Shown here one piece after another: positions 32,798 to 43,432 of a DNA stretch of 64,000 bases (position 1 is the stretch's first letter; every line of letters begins with the position of its first letter). Both the position numbers and the translations under genes were made by a program. This stretch comes from an uncultured Duncaniella sp. (GTDB lineage: Bacteria > Bacteroidota > Bacteroidia > Bacteroidales > Muribaculaceae). Where the stretch lies: NCBI GenBank assembly GCA_910586665.1, contig CAJUIX010000009.1, positions 65,752 to 129,751 of the forward strand, given 5' to 3'. The notes below the pieces were generated by a model. That model saw nothing but the letters and a program-made list of their open reading frames with translations. It was not told the origin of the DNA and did not search any database.

Positions 32798-34813
32798 ATG
32801 AAATTACGCAATATATTTATAGCCGGCCTCTCCGCAGTGGCACTCGCCTCCTGCTCGGACTATCTCGATGTGGACGCGCCCTCGAAGAATCCGCCGGAAT
32901 ATGTCTTCTCTGACAAGAAGGAGATGCGCAACGCCCTCAACGGCGTCTATGCGGCCATGCTCTCGAACAATACCTACGGCCAGAATTTCATCGAAAAATT
33001 CACATTCAACACCGACGTGGAGTTCAAGATTCTCGATAGCGAGTTTGCGTCATCGACCGCCTACCAGCGCTATGAGTGTGACCCCGACGGCGGCGAAATC
33101 AAGAAGGCCTGGGACGACCTCTACACCGGCATCGAGCGTGCCAACATGCTCATCGACGGTATTGAAAATGCCGAAATCTTCAACGAGGAGGATGCCGAGC
33201 TCATGCAGATGCTGGGCGAGGTGAAGGTGCTCCGCGCAATCTTCTACCACGACCTCGTATGGTACTTCGGCGACGTTCCCTACTCCCTCCTTCCCTCCTA
33301 CAAGAGCCCGACCCGCATCTACGATGTGGCTGACCGCACCGTCATCCTCTCCGAGCTCATCGAGGACCTGAAGGGCATCGCCCCCAAGATGCAGCTTTCG
33401 ACCGCGCAGTCATTCTCCGACGGCCCGCAGCGCATCTCCAAGGATATGGCATGGGCCATGATTGCCCGTTTGGCCATGACTGCCGGAGGCTACTCCCTCC
33501 GGCCCGACGGCGGTGACTTCGGCAGCATGAAGCGCCCCGAAAACTACCTTGATTTCTATAAGACAGCCGCTCTCTACTGCGACTCGGTCGTTAACAATAC
33601 CTCCCACCGCCTCAGCAAGCCCTACCACGAGGTCTTCGTCGGCAACTGCAACTATGACTACACCGCCGGCGACGACATCATCTGGGAAATCCCCTTCGGA
33701 ACCCTCTCGACAGGCAACGTCGGCTACATCCACGGCCCGAAAATGGACAACCAGGCAGGTGTGACCACCCACGCATGGGGTAAGGCTTCGAGCTCCGCGC
33801 AGCTCAACGCCCTCTACCGCTTCCTCTTCGACGAGGATGACCTCCGCCGCGACTATGTCAACCAGCTTTTCGGCTACAACAACCAGGGCGAGGCCCAGCT
33901 CAACAACGGCCGTACCAATTACAACGGCAAGTGGTCCAAACTTTGGAACAAAAACGGTCTCGGCTCGGCCACCGAGGGTGCCACCGGCTTCAACTTCCCC
34001 TACATGCGCTATGCCGACGTGCTTCTGATGTCGGCCGAGGCAGAGAACGAGATTAACGGCGGTCCCACCCAGAAGGCTATCGAGCGCTATGAGACAGTGC
34101 GCGAGCGTGCCTTCCGCACCACCAAGCCCGAGAAGGCCGTATACAGCGGCGACATGGACAAGGAGTCATTCCTCAAGGCCGTCCTCGATGAGCGCAAGTT
34201 TGAATTCGCGGGAGAGAACATGCGCTGGCGCGACCTCGTCCGCAACAACATGCTCGGCCAGCAGCTCTACTGGACATTCTTCCGCTACTATGCGGCGGCA
34301 GACCGCGGCAGCGGCTACGACTCCCCGGTGGCAGAGTTTGACTTCGGCGACGGTTCGGCCTACGACCAGAAGTGGATGAACTCGCTCTACTACCTTAACA
34401 ATGTTCCAAACAATGACTACTATGCTATCAGCCAGTTCCCCCAGGCTTCGCCAAATGTCAGAGTGGTTTATATAGTAAATCCCTACCGTCTGCCCCAGTC
34501 CGGCGACGAGAAGGTTAAAATCAAGGTCGACGGCAAGGACCAGACAGTGGCTCGTGCCGACTACATGAACTGGTTTGACGAGAACACCTCCAAGCCAACC
34601 GCCCACTTCCTATACTCCCTCCGCGGCTACATCTACTGCAACGAGAGCGGCAACATCCTCATCAACGACAACGGAAGCTATGTCGGAGCTCCCAATCCCT
34701 CGACCTTCCCCTCGGTGAGCGAGCTTCCCGCTGTCCGCTACATCCTCCCTTACCCGCGCGCGGTCATAACCCGCTCCCAGGGCAAGTATGTCAACAAATA
34801 CGGTTACAGATAA
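32798..34813 (+). CDS. SusD/RagB family nutrient-binding lipoprotein (triplet 1)
   Basis: 671 residues, with a lipoprotein signal ending LASC (Cys19) and then SDYLDVDAPSKNPPEYVF, a standard SusD start. A TPR-like N-terminal half includes LRAIFYHDLVWYFGDVPY, the conserved helix of the family; the C-terminal part has FPYMRYADVLLMSAEAENEI and VLDERKFEFAGENMRWRDLVR. It forms the lid of the SusC channel at the cell surface. The C-terminal ~100 residues (after the DYMNWFDEN segment) are longer than in typical SusD proteins. It is paralogous to the gene at 48466. Confidence 0.95.
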   Translation: MKLRNIFIAGLSAVALASCSDYLDVDAPSKNPPEYVFSDKKEMRNALNGVYAAMLSNNTYGQNFIEKFTFNTDVEFKILDSEFASSTAYQRYECDPDGGEIKKAWDDLYTGIERANMLIDGIENAEIFNEEDAELMQMLGEVKVLRAIFYHDLVWYFGDVPYSLLPSYKSPTRIYDVADRTVILSELIEDLKGIAPKMQLSTAQSFSDGPQRISKDMAWAMIARLAMTAGGYSLRPDGGDFGSMKRPENYLDFYKTAALYCDSVVNNTSHRLSKPYHEVFVGNCNYDYTAGDDIIWEIPFGTLSTGNVGYIHGPKMDNQAGVTTHAWGKASSSAQLNALYRFLFDEDDLRRDYVNQLFGYNNQGEAQLNNGRTNYNGKWSKLWNKNGLGSATEGATGFNFPYMRYADVLLMSAEAENEINGGPTQKAIERYETVRERAFRTTKPEKAVYSGDMDKESFLKAVLDERKFEFAGENMRWRDLVRNNMLGQQLYWTFFRYYAAADRGSGYDSPVAEFDFGDGSAYDQKWMNSLYYLNNVPNNDYYAISQFPQASPNVRVVYIVNPYRLPQSGDEKVKIKVDGKDQTVARADYMNWFDENTSKPTAHFLYSLRGYIYCNESGNILINDNGSYVGAPNPSTFPSVSELPAVRYILPYPRAVITRSQGKYVNKYGYR

Positions 34814-34856
34814 TCAATCTTAAATCTAAAATCTAAAAAATCATCAAATTACTAAT

Positions 34857-37199
34857 ATGAAAAAGACACTATTATATGGCCTGACCGCCCTCCTCGCCCT
34901 CGGCTTCGCCTCCTGTAGCGATGACGACGAGCTGATGGGGCCGTCAAATCCCGCCGAGGATCTCGACCGTATGCCGATGACCATGTTCCGCCTCGAGGAG
35001 AACACCGGCGTCAAGGATGACCCCTACGGTATGAGGGTGCTCACCGAGGAGCTCAACTCCGTGGTTCTCGCCTGGTATGGCGTCTCGGGCGCTGCCGGCT
35101 ATGAGATCAAGTTCGGCCCCGAGGCCGGCCTGACCTCCGGCAAGGAGGAGGACTGGACCAACACCGACCGTCTCTACCAGTGGGAGGACGGTAAGTTCTC
35201 CAAGGTCCTCCCCGCCGACCAGCTGACACTCCGCATCGACGACCTCGAGTATGAGCAGGGCTACCGCTTCGCTATCCGCGTGCTTCACCCTGACGGCAAC
35301 GAGGCCCACCACTCGAAGTGGTACGGCATGGGCAACGGCCGCGAGTGGGCCGAGCAGGCCGGTCTGACCACCGAGCCCCGCTATGCGACTCCAAAGCTCG
35401 TGAAAGTCGAGATTCCCGGGAGCAACGATGCCTTCATCGTCACTCTTGACATCAACGTGTTCGACCATGTCAAGGAGCTCGCCGCCAAGCCCTCCGAGTA
35501 CCAGTCGATTTTCGAGGATTTCCAGAAGAACTTCGACTTTGTGCAGGACGGTACCCAGAACGACATGAACACTGCCAAATTCAAGGTCGACAAGCTCATC
35601 GTTGTCCCCGCGAAGGACACCCCCGATGCTACTATTGACTCGCAGTGGCGCGACTACCAGCTCAAGGAGTCGGATTTCAAGAACGGCGTGGCCACTTTCC
35701 GCGTGGCAGGCCTCACAATGAACGCGAAATATGAGATCAACGCCATCAACGTCGCAAAACCCGCCCTCGTTGATGCCCGCTACAACTCTATCAACAAGCC
35801 CATCTACGGCGAGCCGGGCGAGCCTATCGTCATCGAGCACAAAGTCTGGGCGCAGGACCGCATCCCCGGAGCGGCAGAGTTCGACGCATCCCCGCTTGAC
35901 ACTATCATCGGCCAGTTTGCCAACAATGTCCGCCTCGCCGAGGGCCAGGTGTTCTACCTCGAGGGCGACAAGGCTTACTACTTCTACGAGAACCCCGTCA
36001 TAGCCAAGGGCTTCACCCTTGCCACCCGTCCCGAGGACGTGGCCCAGGGCAAGCGTGCCAAGGTCTACCTCGGCGGCATGGGCGTGAGACTTGACGAATA
36101 CGGAGCAGAGACTGCCGAGCTCAACACTGCCAACTTCATGTTTGGCCGCCAGCGCCAGGCCGGCGAATCAGACTTCCCTATCGAGGTCGGCTCGGTAATC
36201 TTCGAGAACATTGACTTTGACTGCCCCAAGGCCTACAACTACGGCCACCAGGAGACCGGCGTCGCAAGCGCCTCGGGCAACTACTTCGCCAACATGTACT
36301 CCGACGGTATGGAGGTGTCATTCGAATCGCTCGAAATCCGTAACTGTACCTTCCAGCGCATGATCCGCGGCTTCCTCCGTGTCCAGGGCAAGAAGGACAA
36401 GGTGTTCAGAAAAATCATCGTGGACGGCAACCTCTTTTACAACTGTGGCTACTATGACAACAACGGTCGCGGCTATGCCTGGATTGCCGGCGACGGCGCG
36501 AAGACTACGTCCAACATCTTCAGGGACTTCCGCTGGACCAACAACACCATGTATGACTCTCCCCGCACAGCCCTGATTTCCGACAATGACAAGGATATCA
36601 ACTATGCCGACAACGTGCAGTGGAACATCCGCATCGAAGGCAACACCTTCATCAACTTCTCGACCCGTTCCTCCGGCCGCAACTTCTTCCAGACCCGCTA
36701 CGTCCCCGGAGGCTCCTACTACTCCTTCCAGCGCAACCTCATCGTGCTCGCTGCCGACGAGTCGGACCAGCGTATCGAGAACATCTACCAGACAGGTGCT
36801 GACATCCGTACCATCAAGGGCAACGGCGAGTTCTCCTTCGACGTTAAGGACAACTACTCGGTAGGCTGCAAGGACGCTCACGACAAGGACGACAAGATCT
36901 TCACCGGCTCGCAGTTCTCCAACTCCAAGAACTCCTTCGGAGCGCTGACCTGGAACCCCGGCAACCTCGGTACAAAGGACGACCTCAAAGTCAAGGCCCT
37001 CAAGGGGGACGACGGCAAGGTGCTCCGCGCGACCGACCTCTTCACCAACCCGAACCCTGTCTACAAAGAATATAATTCTTCCAATCCAAATCCACGCGAC
37101 CACGAGGCTCCCGCCAACATCTACGAGGCCCTGCGCTACAAGACGCTCCCCTCGGTGGTTCTTGAAAAGAACATCGGCGATCCCCGCTGGCGCAACTAA
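34857..37199 (+). CDS. DUF4957/DUF5123 beta-helix surface lipoprotein (triplet 1)
   Basis: 780 residues, with a lipobox (LGFASC, Cys21) followed by acidic SDDDE, a signature linked to surface export of Bacteroidetes lipoproteins. Residues ~55-160 look like a fibronectin-III-type module (SVVLAWYGVSGAAGYEIKFG). The central and C-terminal part is a parallel beta-helix as in DUF4957/DUF5123 proteins (VIFENIDFDCP, NCTFQRMIRGFLRVQG, NNGRGYAWIAGDG, DSPRTALISDN, FINFSTRSSGRNFF). Such proteins sit in the SusE/F position of pectin loci and resemble polysaccharide-lyase beta-helices; whether this one binds or cleaves pectin cannot be told. It is paralogous to 50570-52855. Confidence 0.85.
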   Translation: MKKTLLYGLTALLALGFASCSDDDELMGPSNPAEDLDRMPMTMFRLEENTGVKDDPYGMRVLTEELNSVVLAWYGVSGAAGYEIKFGPEAGLTSGKEEDWTNTDRLYQWEDGKFSKVLPADQLTLRIDDLEYEQGYRFAIRVLHPDGNEAHHSKWYGMGNGREWAEQAGLTTEPRYATPKLVKVEIPGSNDAFIVTLDINVFDHVKELAAKPSEYQSIFEDFQKNFDFVQDGTQNDMNTAKFKVDKLIVVPAKDTPDATIDSQWRDYQLKESDFKNGVATFRVAGLTMNAKYEINAINVAKPALVDARYNSINKPIYGEPGEPIVIEHKVWAQDRIPGAAEFDASPLDTIIGQFANNVRLAEGQVFYLEGDKAYYFYENPVIAKGFTLATRPEDVAQGKRAKVYLGGMGVRLDEYGAETAELNTANFMFGRQRQAGESDFPIEVGSVIFENIDFDCPKAYNYGHQETGVASASGNYFANMYSDGMEVSFESLEIRNCTFQRMIRGFLRVQGKKDKVFRKIIVDGNLFYNCGYYDNNGRGYAWIAGDGAKTTSNIFRDFRWTNNTMYDSPRTALISDNDKDINYADNVQWNIRIEGNTFINFSTRSSGRNFFQTRYVPGGSYYSFQRNLIVLAADESDQRIENIYQTGADIRTIKGNGEFSFDVKDNYSVGCKDAHDKDDKIFTGSQFSNSKNSFGALTWNPGNLGTKDDLKVKALKGDDGKVLRATDLFTNPNPVYKEYNSSNPNPRDHEAPANIYEALRYKTLPSVVLEKNIGDPRWRN

Positions 37200-37269
37200 G
37201 ACGGTGTTATCAGACACCCTCTGAAAACACACGACTGAAACACACACATCAATCCTCTTATCCGTATTT

Positions 37270-37305
37270 CAGGCGCCGCCCGTGTTGGGCGGGGCCTGAT
37301 TTTTT
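37270..37305 (+). terminator. Terminator of triplet 1
   Basis: CAGGC-g-CCGCCC pairs with GGGCGG-g-GCCTG and is followed by six T's (37300-37305). Confidence 0.9.
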
Positions 37306-37396
37306 ATGTCGTATTCCATAAGTTGTACGATGACTTTATCATATCAGTCCGCTATATGACGAAAATGTTAATTGACGCAATTGAGTGTTAAAAATT

Positions 37397-37427
37397 TTTG
37401 CCATAAAATAATTTTATATTAAATTTG
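37397..37427 (+). promoter_or_regulatory. Promoter of the middle susCD operon
   Basis: TTTG (37397-37400), 19 bases, TAAATTTG (37420-37427), then C. This is a perfect consensus match. The leader is about 140 bases. With the terminator before it, this accounts for the spacer 37200-37573. Confidence 0.85.
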
Positions 37428-37573
37428 CGCTATCTTGCATAAATAATCTTAGCTCACACAACCCGTTTTCAGTGACCAGATTACAGGAAATATCGTGAAA
37501 AGCGTCAATAGACCAATTATTTAACTGAATCACAAATTATTAATTAATACAATTACGTTTCTAAAAAACTATC

Positions 37574-40500
37574 ATGAAAAAAAGACCCAAATCTCTGTCG
37601 GCCACACACGGTGCAAACAGGGTTGACAGAAAGTTGGTTTGCGGACTGCTCGCATGTGCACTTATAGGTGGCACAGGCTTGACAAGCTACGCGGCCGACA
37701 GTAATAGGGGGGGTATTCGCCTGACCCTCAGGTAGATAGCCAAAAGCATACCGTCAGTGGTGTAGTTGTCGACGAGACAGGTGAGCCGCTGATTGGCGTA
37801 TCGGTTATCCAGGAAGGTACGACCACCGGTATTGCGACAGACTTCGACGGACGTTACACACTCTCGGTTCCGTCAAACGCCACACTTCATTTTTCTTACA
37901 TCGGCTATAAGCCCTTTACAGTAAAGGTCGGCTCCCAGACCACAATCAATGTGACTATGGAGCCTGACGCCAACGTGCTCGAGGACGTCGTGGTCGTCGG
38001 CTACGGCACGATGAAGAAGAGCGACCTCACGGGTGCCGTCTCTTCGGTAGGCACAGAAGCCCTTAACGCCAAAGGTGCTCCCTCGGCTCTCGAAGCCCTC
38101 CAGGGTGCCACCCCGGGTGTGAACATCGTCAAGAACACAGGCCGTGCCAACGGCGGTTTCGACGTTCAGATCCGTGGTAAGTCTTCAATCAACAGTAGCA
38201 CCAACCCTCTCTATATTGTCGACGGTGTGATGTGCGACAATATCGACTTCCTCAATCCCCAGGACATCGAGCGCATCGACGTTCTGAAGGACGCATCATC
38301 CACCGCTATTTATGGTTCGCGTGCGACAGCAGGTGTGATCATGGTGACCACCCGCGGCGGTCTCAACGTCAACAAGAGCGTGAAGACCTCCGTGAGCTAC
38401 GACGGTTACTACGGCATCAACCATGCCGCCCGTATGCCGGACTTCATGGACGGTAAGGAGTTCTACGGCTACCGCCTCAGCAAGTTCATGAACAATGTGA
38501 CTCCCTTCGGGCCGCAGACCACCTACGGTGTCAAGACCCAGCTCGAGCTCGGCCAGGCCCTTCTCCAGACCGAGAAGAATAACTTCGAGTCACCCTTCCG
38601 CCTGAAAGAGATGATTGCCGACGGCCAGACCTACGACTGGCCCTCGCTCGTGACCCGCAACGGTAACCAGCAGAACCACTACCTCGCAGTCGGCGGCAGC
38701 AGTGAGAGCGCAAGCTACCACTTCGGCATCGGCTACAACCAGGAGGACGGTCTCTACAAGGGTGATGATTCCAAGATGTATACCTTCAAGGGATCGGTCG
38801 ACGCCCGCATCAACAAGGTGCTCAGCGCCGGCTTCACCGTCAACCTCGCCCGCATCGACAACAACTATGCTGACGACGGCGCTATCTCCAGCGCATACCG
38901 CGTCAACACCTTCATGCAGCCTTACGACGCTGACGGCAAGCTCAACCGCTACCCGGGTGCCAAGGGGGCCCTCGGAACTGACGACCACCAGTTCACCGAC
39001 TTCGTCAACCCCCTCTACACGATGAAGAACTCGACTCACAAGCGTCAGACCTACCGCATGCTCGGTAATGTCTATCTCCAGCTCGACCTCATGAAGGGCC
39101 TTAATGTGAAGACGACCTTCGCTCCCTCTTACAGCAGCTACCGCGACGGTTCGTTCTACGGCTACATCGACCCCGACACCGGCCTCACCTATGCCGGCGG
39201 CGAGCCTTCGTCGAGCGAGGCCACTATCAACAACAGCAAGGGCTTCGCCTACGTCTGGGACAACACTATCAACTTCAACCGTACTTTCAACGACATCCAC
39301 AGCGTCAACTTCATGGGTCTCTTCTCTATGGAGAAGTCAACCTCTGAAAGCTCGAAGACCGTGGCCAACGGTGTGATTGAGAACACCGACTGGTGGAACA
39401 TCGGTTCGGGTACGATGAGCGCCAACTCAGGCTCGAGCTACACCGAGTACAGCATGCTCTCTTACGCCCTCCGTCTCAATTACAGCTATAAGAGCCGCTA
39501 CCTCTTCACGGGTACTGTCCGCTGGGACGGTTCGTCGCGCTTCGCCGACGGACACCGCTGGGGCAGCTTCCCCTCCGCAGCCCTCGCATGGCGCGTGACC
39601 GAGGAAGACTTCATGCGCAACGTCCAGTGGCTCGACAACCTCAAGCTCCGCGTCAGCTTCGGTAAAACAGGTAACAACTCCGGCGTCGGCAACTTTGCCA
39701 CCATCGTCGGCATCAACGGCCCATACCACTATCCCTTCGGCCCCGACTACTCGCAGGGTTTCTATCCCTCGGGCATCGTCGACAAGTCGCTCTGCTGGGA
39801 GTCATCTACCGAATGGAACATCGGTGCGGACTTCGGATTCCTCGGCAGCCGCATCAACGGTTCTATCGAATATTACAACAAGAAGTCGAGCGACCTCCTC
39901 TATGAAGTCGAGCTTCCTCTCGAAGCCGGGGGCGGCAAGATGAAGACCAACATCGGTAAGGTGCGCAACCGCGGTGTCGAATTCTCGCTCAACACAATCA
40001 ACATCTCCAACCGCACTTTCGAGTGGACCACGAGCCTCAACCTCGCCCACAACCGCAACAAGGTGCTCGAAATCAACGGTGATGGCGACTTCGCATCGTC
40101 GAGCGACGTCAGCAAGTGGCTCTTCATTGGCGAGCCTTATGACAATGTCTACACCTGGGCATGGGACGGTATCGTCAGCGACCGCGACATGGTTGTCCCC
40201 AACCACCAGATTGCTATCGACAAGGGCTTCACTCCCGGTCAGAAGGTGCGTTCATGTGACTACTACTACGCTTGCTACGGTCTTACCGAAGGCCAGCCAA
40301 TCATCCGTGACGTCGACGGCAACGGCAAAATCAACGATGAGGACAAGGTCATCTTCGACAGCCAGCCCGACTTCACCGGCAGCTTCACCTCGACCATGAA
40401 CTACAATCTTCCCAAGAACGGTGGTTCAATCGACTTCTCATTCAACCTCTACGCCAGCGTGGGCGGCAAGATTGCATCTCCCTTCCTCGGCGGTGACTAC

Positions 40501-40944
40501 TATGACCAGCACGACCGCGGCCGCGGCAAGATGATGTTTGACTACTACATCCCCGCCGGCACCCTCATCGACTGCGACGGTATGCGCGCCGACGGTACCT
40601 ACATCAATCCCGTCTATCAGACAGAGACTCACTACGGCAAGTGGCCGACTCCCAACTGCGGCGAGTCAGACGGTATCGGTACGACCCTCTCTTACTTCCA
40701 GTCTGCCCGCCAGGTGACCAATGCCTCCTTCATGAAGGTCAAGAACATCACCGTCGGCTACTCCTTCGCCAAGCCTCTCCTCAAGCACATCGGCTGCCAG
40801 CAGGCGCGTCTCTATTTCACCGTCACCAATCCCTTCGTGTTTACCAAGTATGAGGGTTACGACCCCGAATGGGCCGGCGCCGCTCTCAAGAACCAGGGCC
40901 CGAGCGTGATCTCCTACCAGATTGGTGCAAGCATTAAATTTTAA
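37574..40944 (+). CDS. SusC/RagA family TonB-dependent transporter, out of frame at a seven-G run (phase-variable or frameshifted)
   Basis: The ATG at 37574 starts a lysine-rich signal peptide (MKKRPKSLSATHG.., hydrophobic CGLLACALIGGTGLTSYAA). The frame stops at 37733, just after a run of seven G's (37707-37713). One base out of phase, the sequence continues at once as YSPDPQVDSQKHTVSGVVVDETGEPLIG and stays open to 40944, giving the regulatory-like domain, TonB box (EDVVVVGYG), plug (DASSTAIYGSRATAGVIMVTT) and barrel ending IGASIKF. Eight G's would restore an ORF of about 1,120 residues. As read, only a barrel without signal peptide (earliest start GTG 37951) could be made. Phase variation, a fixed mutation and a sequencing error are all possible. 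A good promoter and intact downstream genes argue against simple decay. Confidence 0.85.
37707..37713 (+). repeat. Seven-G homopolymer at the frame break of susC
   Basis: GGGGGGG inside the coding region just after the signal peptide. A length of 8 (or 5) puts signal peptide and receptor in frame; 7 does not. Confidence 0.85.
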
Positions 40945-40965
40945 TCCTTAAAGACTGAAAATACA

Positions 40966-42798
40966 ATGAAATCATATAAGTTTTTCGGCCTGGCACTGCT
41001 TGGAGTCCTTTCCCTCACCGGGTGTAGCGACTTTCTCGACACCGAGAACAAGTCAAATGCCAACCAGAACGGCGAGGAGTTCTTCAAGAAGCATCCCGAC
41101 CAGCTTCTGACCTCCTCCTACTACGTCTTCCGCAACATTGTCAACATGATTGACATCACCGACCAGGGCACCGACCTCTACATCAACGCCCGCGGTGCTG
41201 ACGACGGCACTTTCGCCCTCTACAACTTCGACCCCGAGAACGGTTCGGTGGAGAACCTTTACAAAAATTGCTACAACGCAATCAACTATGCCAACGGCGT
41301 CATCTCCTACACTGATGATCCCAAGCTCGTCGGCCAGGCTACCTTCCTCCGCAACTGGGGCTACTACCTGCTCACCCAGCACTTCGGCGATGTCCCCTAC
41401 GTCACCTCGTACATCGAGAGCTCGTCGCGCGACTATCCCCGCACTCCGATAGCCGAAATCTATCCCGCGATGCTCGCCGACCTTGAGGCTGTCTACAACG
41501 GGGGCTCCCTCGACGCCACCGACCACAACGGCCGCGCCAGCAAGCAGGCCGTGGCAGCGCTCGCAGCCAAGGTGGCTCTCGCAGCCGCATGGGACCTCGG
41601 CACCACCCTCACCGACGAGGTGAAGGGCACCTACACGGTGACCAACCCCGAAATGTTCCGCACTGCGGCCGCATGGGCCGAGAAGGCAATCAACGGCGTG
41701 CAGCTCACAATGTCCTTCGAGCAGAAGTGGTCACCCTTCAACGAGGGCAACGCCGAGGAAATCTTCTCCATCCAGTATGACCGCGCAGGTGTCCCCACCA
41801 ACCCGACCTCGAGCGGCCACAGCCTCATGTATGACTACATGGGTTACTATGGCAACTGCGTCCAGACCGGCCACAAGGGCACCAAGTCAGGCGGCACAAA
41901 CTCGCTCTCGACAAAAGTCATGGAGCTCTTCGAGCGCGGCGACCAGCGCTATGAAGGCACCTTCATGACCACCAACTACAACCCCGAACTCAAGGACGGA
42001 GTAGTAGGCTGGGGCACCGACGGCTACCTTGCATATTATAACTGCTCCGCCTCCGACCTCGCCAAGCTCCCGATTTCAGTGAAGTTCTATCCCTCCTACA
42101 CCACCGAGGCCGAGGCTCTCGCCGACCTCGCAGCCCGCAAGACCCAGACCAAGAAGTTTGCCACGGGCACCCACGGCAACAACCTCCCCTTCGCCTGCAT
42201 CATGGCTTCCGACGTAGTGACCCTCTGGTACTTCAACGAGGACGGCTCTCTCCAGGCCAAGAAGACCCAGGAGACTGCAAGCTTCATCAAGGCCGGCTTC
42301 GCTTCGTCGCCCTGCGTGAAGAAGTGGGATGATCCCCAGTCCGAGAACGTCACCGCCTCTAACTGCTATCGCGACATCGTCGTGTTCCACGTCAGCGACA
42401 TGTATCTCATCGCAGCCGAGGCCTATCTCCTCGCCGGCCAGGAAGCCGACGCTATCAAGAAGGTCAATGACGTCCGCGGCCGTGCCGGTCTCGCTCCTCT
42501 CGCATCCTTCAATGCCTACGAGACTCCCTATCTGACCAGCAACAGCTACGTCTACACCCCGCTTGACCTCATCCTCGACGAGCGCGCCCGCGAGCTTTAT
42601 GCCGAGCGCACCCGCTGGGAGGACCTCCGCCGCACCCGCCAGCTTGTCCGCTACAACCTCGAGTTTGCCCGCTCTATAACCTCGCTCGACAAGATGCAGA
42701 ACGCGCAGGGTGAGACCAAGTGGTATCGTCCGATTCCCGCCAAGGAAATCAACAATAATACCGCTATGACTATCGAAAGTCAGAATCCCGGCTATTAA
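40966..42798 (+). CDS. SusD/RagB family lipoprotein (middle operon)
   Basis: 610 residues, with a lipoprotein signal ending SLTGC (Cys20) and then SDFLDTENKSNANQNG. Family helices are present: ATFLRNWGYYLLTQHFGDVPY, KQAVAALAAKVALAAAWDL, VVFHVSDMYLIAAEAYLLAG and LDLILDERARELYAERTRWEDLRRTRQLV. It begins 21 bases after the susC stop and would cap that transporter. It is clearly different from the two paralogous SusD proteins of the flanking triplets, so its ligand probably differs. If the susC ahead of it is switched off, polar effects on this gene are possible. Confidence 0.95.
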   Translation: MKSYKFFGLALLGVLSLTGCSDFLDTENKSNANQNGEEFFKKHPDQLLTSSYYVFRNIVNMIDITDQGTDLYINARGADDGTFALYNFDPENGSVENLYKNCYNAINYANGVISYTDDPKLVGQATFLRNWGYYLLTQHFGDVPYVTSYIESSSRDYPRTPIAEIYPAMLADLEAVYNGGSLDATDHNGRASKQAVAALAAKVALAAAWDLGTTLTDEVKGTYTVTNPEMFRTAAAWAEKAINGVQLTMSFEQKWSPFNEGNAEEIFSIQYDRAGVPTNPTSSGHSLMYDYMGYYGNCVQTGHKGTKSGGTNSLSTKVMELFERGDQRYEGTFMTTNYNPELKDGVVGWGTDGYLAYYNCSASDLAKLPISVKFYPSYTTEAEALADLAARKTQTKKFATGTHGNNLPFACIMASDVVTLWYFNEDGSLQAKKTQETASFIKAGFASSPCVKKWDDPQSENVTASNCYRDIVVFHVSDMYLIAAEAYLLAGQEADAIKKVNDVRGRAGLAPLASFNAYETPYLTSNSYVYTPLDLILDERARELYAERTRWEDLRRTRQLVRYNLEFARSITSLDKMQNAQGETKWYRPIPAKEINNNTAMTIESQNPGY

Positions 42799-42843
42799 TC
42801 CTCTGTTGTTTAATATCTTAAAGTTTAAAATTATCATATCACA

Positions 42844-43335
42844 ATGAACAAGATAATCAAATGCCTCTTCCTCATGGCCGCGCTCGTCGTCAGCATGACG
42901 AGCTGTCGCGACGAGGCTGAAATTCCCGGCCACGGCAAGCCCGGAAATCCCGAAAAGGCCGTCGAGGGTGTCTATGAAGGCACCTGGACAAAGGTTCAGC
43001 GCAATTCGACCGCCGCTCCCGTGGAGGCTGCCGGCACCCTGACCCTCACTCCCTCCGACGAGGCCTATATCGTGGTCATCAAGATTGCCTGCGAGTCAGA
43101 AGCTTTCGGTTTCACCAACACATCGAGCTTCGCAAGCGATGAGTCGCGTGCCAACGTCACCAACCAGTCGGCCAAGTATGTGTTCTACAACGTCTTGAAC
43201 ACCAACGGTATCGGCACCCCCTTCAATGGCGATGTAACCTTTGGCGGTGAGGCCACGATAGCCTTCTCGAAGACCATCCGCGAGGGACGTAAGACCTACA
43301 CTTACGACTATACCTTCAAGGGCACCAAACGCTAA
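42844..43335 (+). CDS. Small hypothetical lipoprotein of the middle susCD operon
   Basis: 163 residues. The signal ends VSMTSC (Cys21), followed by RDEAEIPGHGKPGNPEKAVEG, a flexible linker. The rest is predicted beta-rich (VYEGTWTKVQ, AGTLTLTPSDEAYIVVIKIACESEAFG, DVTFGGEATIAFSKTI, KTYTYDYTFKGTKR), reminiscent of the calycin-like or lipocalin-like barrels often found next to SusCD, but I cannot assign a family. Its position in the SusE/F slot, 45 bases after susD, suggests surface glycan binding (inference). Confidence 0.8.
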   Translation: MNKIIKCLFLMAALVVSMTSCRDEAEIPGHGKPGNPEKAVEGVYEGTWTKVQRNSTAAPVEAAGTLTLTPSDEAYIVVIKIACESEAFGFTNTSSFASDESRANVTNQSAKYVFYNVLNTNGIGTPFNGDVTFGGEATIAFSKTIREGRKTYTYDYTFKGTKR

Positions 43336-43349
43336 TCAAAAAAACAATC

Positions 43350-43381
43350 GTCCGGCCGGAGGCCCCGGTCGCCGGCCGGAC
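43350..43381 (+). other. Strong intercistronic hairpin without T-tract
   Basis: GTCCGGCCGG (43350-43359) pairs perfectly with CCGGCCGGAC (43372-43381). No T-run follows, so it may act in RNA stability or processing between the lipoprotein and the next gene rather than as a classical terminator. Confidence 0.6.
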
Positions 43382-43432
43382 TAACCTTAATTCATTCAAT
43401 CTTTTTTATTAATCTTAAATTATCAATTAACG

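Noticed and set aside
34944..37247. Minus-strand open frames of ~300 codons opposite the DUF5123 lipoprotein
   Set aside because: No recognisable motifs and no promoter; the plus-strand gene is well supported by its paralogue.
37951..40944. Middle SusC as an intact gene starting at GTG 37951
   Set aside because: That product would lack the signal peptide and the regulatory-like domain, both of which are encoded directly upstream in two frames.
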